Source: Stomoxys calcitrans (lineage: Eukaryota > Arthropoda > Insecta > Diptera > Muscidae). Taken from it: DNA of 64,000 nucleotides. The translations under genes were made by a program, and so were the position numbers. Positions within the stretch are counted from its first letter, which is position 1; every line of letters begins with the position of its first letter. Below are positions 57,191 to 64,000 of the stretch, piece by piece. A model generated the notes under the pieces. The model had not been told where the DNA came from. It worked only from the letters and a program-made list of their open reading frames with translations, and did no database searches. Location of the stretch: the NCBI RefSeq assembly GCF_963082655.1, contig NC_081554.1:61107373-61171372 (forward strand), in the 5' to 3' direction.

Positions 57191-57301
57191 CCGTTTTAAA
57201 CCCTCCACAATAGGATGGGGGTATACTAGTTTCGTCATTCTGTTTGTAACACCTCGAAATATGCGTCTAAGGTCCCATAAAGGATATATATTCTTGATCG
57301 T
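57191..57301 (+). mobile_element. DINE-like element, class A, part 1
   Basis: AAACCCTCCACAATAGGATG, CACCTCGAAATATGCGTC, CATAAAGGATATATATTC, TTGATCG. Interrupted in the core by SINE-1 with target duplication TTGATCGT. Confidence 0.9.
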
Positions 57302-57621
57302 GGAGGCCACCGTAGCGAAGAAGTTAGCATGTCCGCCTATGACGCTGTACGCCTTGGTTCGAATCCTGGCGAAGCCATCAGAAAAAATTTTCAGCGGTGG
57401 TTTTCTCCTCCTAATCCTGGCAACATTTGTGAGGTACTATGCCATGTAAAACTTCTCTCCAAAGAGGTGTCGCACAGCGGCACGCCGTTCGGACTCGGCT
57501 ATAAAAAGGAGGTCCCTTATCATTGAGCTTAAACTTGAATCGGACTCCACTCATTGATATGTGAGAAGTTTTCCCCTGTTCCATAGTGGAATGTTCATGG
57601 GCAAAATTTGCATTTGCATTT
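57302..57621 (+). mobile_element. SINE-1, full length with target duplication
   Basis: GGAGGCCACCGTAGCGAAGA, box B GGTTCGAATCC (57356-57366), full body, and tail TTCATGGGCAAAATTTGCAT. Flanked by TTGATCGT at 57294-57301 and 57622-57629. This copy defines the family ends: about 320 bp. Confidence 0.95.
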
Positions 57622-59095
57622 TTGATCGTCGTGACATTTTAAGTCGAACTAGCCATGTCCGTCCGTTTACCCATCCGTCCATCTGTCTGCCATGTCCGTC
57701 CGTTTACCCGTCCGTCCATCTGTCTGTCGAAAGCACGCTAACTTTTGAAGGAGTAAAGCTAGAAACTTGAAGTTTTACACAAATACTTCTTACTGAGGTA
57801 GGTCGGTTGGGGTTGTAAATGGGCCAAATCGGCCCATGTTTTGATATAGCTGCCATATAAACCGATTTTGGGTCTTGAATTCTTGAGCCTCTAGAGGGCG
57901 CAACTCTCCTCCACTTTGACTGAAATTTTGCACGTAGTGTTTCAATATCTCTTCCACCAACTGTGCTAAGTATGGTCGAAATCGGTTCATAGCCTGATGT
58001 AGCTACCATATAAACCGATCTTGGGTCTTGACTTCTTGAGCTTTTAGAAGGTGCAATTCTTATCCTATTGCAATGAAATTTTGCACTACGTGTTTTGTTA
58101 TGATATCCAATAACTGTGCCAAGTATGGTTCAAATCGGTCAGTAACCTGATATATCTGCCATATAAACCGATCTAGGGTCTTGACTTCTTGAGCCTCTAG
58201 AGGGCGCAATTCGTATCCGATTAGGCTGTAATTTTGCACGTGGTATTTTGGTATCACTTCCAACATTTGTGCGAAGTATGGTCTAAATCGGTGAATAACC
58301 TGGTATGGGTGCCATATAAACCGATCTTGGATCTTGACTTCTTGAGCCACTAGAAGGCGCAATTCTTATCCGATTGGAATGAAATTTTGCACTACGTGTT
58401 TTGTTATAACTTCTAACAAATGTGCTAAGTATAGCGCAAATCGGTCCATAACCTGATATAGCTGCCATATAAACCGATCTTGGGTCTTGAGTTCTTGAGC
58501 TTTTAGAAGGCGCAATTCTTATCCGATTGGAATGAAATTTTGCACTACGTGTTTTGTTATGACTTTCAACAACTGTGCTAAGTATAGCGCAAATCGGTCC
58601 ATAACCTGATATGGCTGCCATATAAACCGATCTTCGGTCTTGACTTCTTGAGCTTTTAGAAGACGCAATTTTTCTCTGATGTGGCTATAATTTTGCACGT
58701 GGTGTTTTGGTATCACTTTCAACATTTGTGCGAAGTATGGTCCAAATCGGTCCATAATCTGGTATAGGTGCCATATAAACCGATTTTGGATTTTGGCTTC
58801 TTGAGCCGCTAGAGGGCGCAATTATCATCAGGTTTGGCAACAATTTTGCGAGAGCTGTTTTGATATGACTTCCAAAAACTGTAATGAGTATGGCGTAAAT
58901 CGGTACATAACCTGATATAGCTGCCATATAAACCGATTTGGTATCTTGACTTCTTGAGCCTCTGGAGAGAATCGATCTATAGCTTGATACAGCTCCCATA
59001 TAAACCGATCTCTCGATTTTGCTTCTTGAGCCCCTACAAGGCGCAATTCTTATCCGAATGTACTGAAATATTACACAATGTTCTGCATTCAATTC
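57622..59095 (+). mobile_element. DINE-like element, class A, part 2
   Basis: Core resumes (GTCGTGACATTTTAAGTCGA, ACTAGCCATGTCCGTCC). A 36-bp local duplication of GTCCGTTTACCC(A/G)TCCGTCCATCTGTC lies at 57655-57728. About eight class A units follow to 59045 and the array-distal unique part TGTTCTGCATTCAATTCATTTC. Terminal palindrome lost. Confidence 0.88.
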
Positions 59096-61094
59096 ATTTC
59101 TGGTCCGAATCGGAATCTAACCCAACCTAAGCTTTTGTAAAGGTGGCAAACAAATTTCTTTTACAAGACAGTATTACAAAGTTAAAGTAAATGAAATTAA
59201 AGTTTGTTCGTAAAACATTCGTTTATTGCTCGTACAAGCCCCTTAGAAATTGGTTGTACATTGAAAACATTTTTAATCTAATGCCACAATTCGCAACGCC
59301 CTCGTCGCAGTTTTGTGAATTGAATGCAAACATTAGCGTTAACCCAGAAGTCCAAATAATCGCAAGTCGCTACAGGCAGCCTACCCTCGCTGCATACACC
59401 GTCCGGGTAGGGGGAGAATTGACAGCTTTCACTCCCCCCCTTTAAACATAACCAACAATTCGCAATAAAAAAGGCCACACCATATAAATGCGATAAAAGA
59501 GCGAAATGCTTTAAAGAGCGCGGCGCAAACAAACTTTTATTGTGGCACACGACCAACATCTGTATTTAAGACAAAGTCATACAAGTGCTTACAATTGTGG
59601 CTACATACATACGTACTTACAACAGCCATAGAAACTTAGTTGAATGGGGTTATTAAAAAAGAGCAGTACGTTATGGAGGAAGAGAACAAAGCCGGATAGT
59701 TTTAGAAAAAAATAATTTTTTCGACTGTTCCGTCGGTATTTCAATAAAATGTTTGAAGCTTTCTCTAAAGACAAAAAATTCTTTGACATTTCGTCGAAGG
59801 ACAAAATTTTAATGAAAGTTTCTACGTAAAACGTCAATGAAATTTTCTCTTAGGACAAAATTTTTATGAAATTTTCCCAAAACACAAAATTTTTATGAAA
59901 TTTTCGTTAAAAATCAAACTTTTTGAAAAATTTTCCTACAACTCATATAAAAGGCCGGAAATCAAAGGATTCAAAAAATTTTATATTTGAACTTTTGTTA
60001 TCCATGTTTATCGATTGAAAAAAATTTCTGCAATACCTTGTTGTAACCTCTGACTGGTCTCTATGCCTTTACGCGTCTTTTGTAGGTATAGAAATGTTGT
60101 CGTGTGTAAGTATGTTTACACTAAGGATAGTCGTAAAAGGAGCCACAACATCTGTGCGACTGCCACACAATGCCAACGGTGGGTGCTTAAGTTTTTGTCA
60201 TTGCGCACCGTGTCACCACAGCGCCATACCACCCTAAAGTTATTGCGGTGACGCCAGTGGCATTGGCAAGAGTAGTGGTGACGGTGGTGGTGATTGCTTT
60301 GGGAGGCTGGGTTGACTGCAAATGGGATGCGGTGCTATTTCAAGTTGTCCTTTTATATGCTTTGGGGATAATGGGGTTTGGTGGCTGAGCAAGAGGTTGG
60401 TGGCTGCCACATTTATGACTTTCACCACATTCCAGTGCAGGACATTACACAAGTTTGTCATCATTTGTGTCACCTTTAAAGTCAATCCAAAGTATTTGTC
60501 CAATTTGAAATAAAGTCCTGCTGTAAGCCAGATCGGATTTGTTATTTGCTTGTGCGATTGCTTCTTGTGTGTAAGTGTGTTTGTATGCGACCAATTAAGC
60601 TATTGACAGTGTTTTTGAAAATTGAAAAAAAAAAATTGTGAATCATAGAAGAGGGAGCAGAATTTTGCCAATGAATAATAAATTAAATTAAGAGAAATTT
60701 TGATAGTTATGGAAATGTTTGACATTAAACACAGCCCTGCTGTGGAGAGGCTGTGAATATTAACTAACACAAAGAGTATTTTATATTATCTCATTTTTCA
60801 AGGACCCTGCAAATATATTCATTAACATGCATTTACAGATCACAAACTATTTCCTCTGTACTAATAGTACACAGAAATCAAATTTGGTTTTAAATTCAAT
60901 TCAAATTTTGCCTTTGTCGACAATTGGCGACCAAGAAACGGTTCAGATAGATTTTAACTTGGCAAACTTCAAGCTTATCTCGGTCTTCCTTCATCTCAAA
61001 TGTAAATACAAACCCCCAACGTTGTCACCTGTGTAGCTATCTTCAACATTCATTTAAGGTAGTGAGCTAGAATTTGCCACGAGTTTACTCGTAC
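59096..61094. other. Unique sequence
   Basis: No gene recognised. A degenerate short-period repeat lies at 59690-59945. Small ORFs (for example 60240-60503 minus, proline-rich end) lack recognisable domains. Confidence 0.5.
59690..59945. repeat. Degenerate ~33-bp minisatellite
   Basis: Recurrent GACAAAATTTTTATGAAATT / AATTTTCTCTTAGGACAAAA motifs at roughly 30-40 bp spacing (59780, 59815, 59845, 59880). AT-rich, diverged. Confidence 0.7.
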
Positions 61095-61670
61095 AACGAT
61101 AAACAAATAAAAGCCCATTAAATTCGGCTAGGCTGAATCTTATATAACCTCCACCATGCAGCGCATGTGACATGTTCTTTGAATGACTCTTTCCAAATCT
61201 ATTGGAACTATAGCAAGTTATAAACCGATGTGGTAGTAAGAAATTATACGAATACACCACTAGCAAAATTTCAGCCAAATCAGGTTATAATTACGCCCTT
61301 TAGAGGCTATTGGCTATTGGGCACAATTTCAGCCAAATCGGATTAGAACTACGCTTTTCCGAAGCTCAAGAAGTTAAATCGGTTTCTTTGGCAGGCAATC
61401 CCTACGGCCCCTTAACAATAAGAAATATTTGTGCAAACACCTTACTTTACTCCTTCGAAAGTAAGCGTGCGTCCTCTAGAGGCTAAAGATTTCAAATGGG
61501 ACGGTCGGTTAATTTGAAACCGATTTGGACCATACTTGGCACGACTGTTAAAAGTTATAGCAAAGCACAGTATGAACAATTTCCGCCAAATCTGATAAAA
61601 ATTGCGTCCTCTAGGAGTCAAATGAGTCGATTGGTATATATGAGAGCCACAGTGACTCATATAAGTATTC
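61095..61670 (-). mobile_element. DINE-like, class A, rearranged
   Basis: AATAAAAGCCCATTAAATTC, GGCTAGGCTGAATCTTATAT, AACCTCCACCATGC, unit fragments, a core edge TTACTCCTTCGAAAGTAAGC at 61445, then a return to array sequence (CCTCTAGAGGCTAAAG) up to 61670. Core otherwise lost. Confidence 0.75.
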
Positions 61671-61774
61671 GTTTTTCTGTTTTCTTCAAATATATTAACA
61701 TTTTTGTAAACCTTTGAACATTTTTGAACAAATATTTTTATCGAAATGCGTAAAGACTTATATAAAGAAAACAT
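61671..61774. other. Spacer
   Basis: AT-rich, unassigned. Confidence 0.4.
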
Positions 61775-63395
61775 AGTAAGGAAAGGCAAAAGTATGGCGG
61801 AGCCGACTATATAATACCCTCCATCTACCCTTCAAATATAAATTCGGGCAATATAAAGATATATATGTATATGAGAGCTTTATCTAAATCAAAACCGACT
61901 ATTAAACAGATCGTTTGAAAATTGTTTTTACCACGGCCAATAGAAGTGCAAATCTGGCGATATATATGTATGGGTGCTACATCCAAATCTGAACCGATTT
62001 TGATGAAATCTCGCACGCATGTTAAGATCAGTAACAAAACAATCCGTGCTAAATTTTGTGCAGATCGGTTGAAAAGTTTAGCTACTAGCTCCATTTAAGT
62101 GCAAATCGCGCGATACATATATATGGGAGCTATATCTAAATCTGAACCGATTTAAATAAAAATTTGCAGATATGTTAAAATCAACAACAAAACAATCCAT
62201 ACGCAATTTTGTGCAGTTCGGTTGAAAATTGTAGCTACTATGGCCATTTAGGTGCAAATCGGGCGATACATATATATGGAGCTATATCTAAATCTTAACC
62301 GATTTTGAAGAAATTTTGCAGATATGTTAAAATCAGTAACGAAACAGTCCATGCCAAATTTCGTGCAGATCGGTTGAAAATTTTAGCTACTAGTGCACAT
62401 CGGGCGATACATATATATGGGAGCTATATCTAAATCTAAACCGATTTTGATGAAATCACGCACACATGTTAAGATCAGTAACAAAACAATCTATGCCCAA
62501 TTTTGTGCAGATCGGTTGAAAATTGTAGCTACTAGCTCCGTTTAAGTGCAAATCGGGCGATATATATATATATATGGGAGCTATATCTAAATCTGAACCG
62601 ATTTGAATGAAAATTGCAGATATGTTAAAATCAGCAACAAAACCAACCATGCCTAATTTTGTGCAGATCGGTTGCAAATTTTAGCTACTATGGTCATTGA
62701 GGTGCAAATCGGGCGATACATATATATGGGAGCTATATCTAAATCTGAACCGATTTTGAAGAAATTTTGCAGATATGTTAAAATCAGTAACGAAACAGTC
62801 CGTGGCTAATCAGCAACAAAACAATCCATGCCCAATTTTGTGCAAATTGGTTGAAAATTGTAGCTACTAGTTCCATTTAAGTGCAAATCGGGCGATACAT
62901 ATATATGGGAGCTATATCTAAATCTGAACCGATTTGAATGAAATTTTGTAGATATGTTACGATCAGTAACAAAACAATCCGTACCAAATTTTGTGCAGAT
63001 CGGTTAAAAATTGTCCTTACTACGGCAACTTAAGTGCAAATCGTGCGACACATATATATGGGAGCTATATCTAAATCTGAACCGATTTTTATGAAATTTT
63101 GCAGATATGTTACGATCAGTAACAAAACAATCCGTATATATATGGGAGCTATATCTAAATCTGAACCGATTTTTATCAAAATTTATCCTTGGGACGAATG
63201 TGCAAAATTTCGTGATGATTGGACAACAAATACGACCTGAACTTTGATTACAAGAATACATGGACTCACAGGCGGACATGGCTAAATCGAAACAGAAAGT
63301 GATTCTGAGTCGATCGGTATACTTATCAATGGGTCTAGCTCCTCCTTAGCGTTGCAAACAAATGCACAAACTTATAAAACCCTGTACCACAGTGG
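61775..63395 (-). mobile_element. DINE-like element, class C
   Basis: Starts GGAAAGGCAAAAGTATGGCG and GAGCCGACTATATAATACCC (decayed palindrome), then about nine units of roughly 155 bp (GCGATACATATATATGGGAG, CTAAATCTGAACCGATTT, AACAAAACAATCCATGCC, TTGTGCAGATCGGTTGAAAA). Core edge at 63250-63320: AGGCGGACATGGCTAAATCG. Ends AAACCCTGTACCACAGTGGT. Confidence 0.82.
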
Positions 63396-64000
63396 TTCCA
63401 ATCCGCTAAATATTGAGAACCCAAAGTGGAACTCTTTCGGACTGCTAGTGCGGCACACACACACAGAAGGTGTTCTATAGCCTCTTCTCTTCGATGTCCT
63501 CACAACTTCTGCAAAAGTCGTTGCTGCCAACCTTCAGTCTGTCAGCATGTTTTCCGATTAGACAGTGCCCTGTCATGTCGGACACAATGACTGAGACGTC
63601 TGTTCTAGCCCATGACAGCAAAGCGGTAGATCTCTTCAAGTCTAGATTAGGCCACATAGTTTTGGAATGCTCCACGCACCTTCTCTGCGACCATCTATCA
63701 TCCGTTGTTCTCGAGCCTGGTCCTGAAAACTTAGCTTTCATGTCGCTGGAGGCATACCCACAGATTCCAATTTCCCTGCAATGTTTAGGATAGTTTCAAG
63801 TCTCGCATGCTCGTCCGCTTTACAATTCCCAGAGATATCTCTGTGACCCGACATCCAGAACGGGTGAATTTTGAACTGTTCAGCCATCTCCATGAGAGAC
63901 CTGCGATAGTCGAGGGCGGTTTTTGTGTTCAGAAATACGTTCTCCAGGGATTTAATGGCTGCCTGGCTGTCTGAGAAGATACTTATGCCAATCGTCGTAA
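63396..64000 (-). pseudogene. LINE family 2, RNase H tail, cut by window end
   Basis: The minus strand from 64000: TTIGISIFSDSQAAIKSLEN (RNase H Asp present), MSGHRDISGNCKADELA (intact final block), then RRTTDDRWSQRRCVEHSKTM, WPNLDLKRSTALLSWARTDV, SVIVSDMTGHCLIGKHADRL, CRSCEDIEEK… toward 63470, ending near CACACACACACAGAAGG at 63455. Least-decayed copy of this region; upstream part lies beyond the window. Confidence 0.85.

Noticed and set aside
60240..60503. Proline-rich small protein (minus)
   Set aside because: Low-complexity tail, overlapping frame on the other strand, no domain or conserved neighbourhood.

Overview
This window is eukaryotic, non-coding DNA. There is no credible host protein-coding gene, no operon structure and no true tRNA or rRNA gene. 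The content is a dense, nested graveyard of transposable elements separated by AT-rich unique DNA. The repeat set points to a higher (muscoid/calyptrate-like) fly: (i) many INE-1/DINE-1-like, Helitron/Helentron-derived elements whose core (CATAAAGTATATATATTCTT, then a GATCTAG..ATGTCCGTCCGTCTG stretch) closely resembles the Drosophila INE-1 core; (ii) decayed non-LTR retrotransposons carrying RNase H; (iii) tRNA-derived SINEs; (iv) a Tc1/mariner-like family. The species assignment is inference.

Main families. DINE-like elements have a core with subterminal inverted repeats (TATACCCTCCACCAT / ATGGTGGAGGGTATA), central tandem arrays of about 150-160 bp units, and a GC-rich palindrome near the other end (AAGTTCGGCC-C-GGCCGAACTT). 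There are three array classes: A (units with GATATAGCTGCCATATAAACC), B (units with CCATATAGACCGATC and GGGACAGTGAG) and C (units with TATATATGGGAGCTATATC). LINE family 1 (RT + RNase H + CCHC-like tail) occurs at 688-5120, 14832-17258, 20672-22540, 48722-49760, 53129-53660 and 55583-57190. LINE family 2 (RT + RNase H) occurs at 11500-12135, 24918-25440, 47012-48722 and 63400-64000. LINE family 3 occurs at 18246-19440 and 46600-46990. SINE-1 is about 320 bp with box A and box B. SINE-2 is a tRNA-like head found as a tandem array at 35242-35634. 'Element D' is a GC-richer, 1.1-2.4 kb unclassified repeat. Two fold-back Tc1/mariner-like copies lie at 39075-39681 and 42533-43130, and a transposase C-terminal remnant lies at 35641-35894.

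Layout. 1-5.4 kb: DINE and LINE-1 mosaics. 5.4-7.1 kb: SINEs and unique DNA. 7.1-11.5 kb: DINE with a nested element D, SINE, DINE. 11.5-14.8 kb: LINE-2 fragment and unique DNA with a possible LTR primer-binding site. 14.8-22.6 kb: LINE-1, inverted DINE pair, LINE-3, unique DNA, SINE, LINE-1. 22.6-29.1 kb: DINE, LINE ORF1, LINE-2, DINE, unique DNA, DINE. 29.2-37.8 kb: element D, DINE, unique DNA, a 200-N assembly gap, SINE-2 array, transposase remnant, element D, SINE-1. 37.8-46.5 kb: unique DNA, two fold-back elements, DINEs. 46.5-53.7 kb: LINE-3, LINE-2 and LINE-1 meeting tail-to-tail, the largest DINE array. 53.7-64 kb: unique DNA, DINE, LINE-1, DINE with a clean SINE insertion, unique DNA, class C DINE, LINE-2 running off the window end.

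Nothing here looks able to move autonomously: every reading frame is broken by frameshifts, stops, deletions or nested insertions. The most notable structures are the fold-back transposons whose arms contain transposase N-terminal coding sequence, the conserved DINE core across very divergent arrays, a recent 306-bp higher-order repeat, and the shared telomere-like CCTAA tails of two LINE families.
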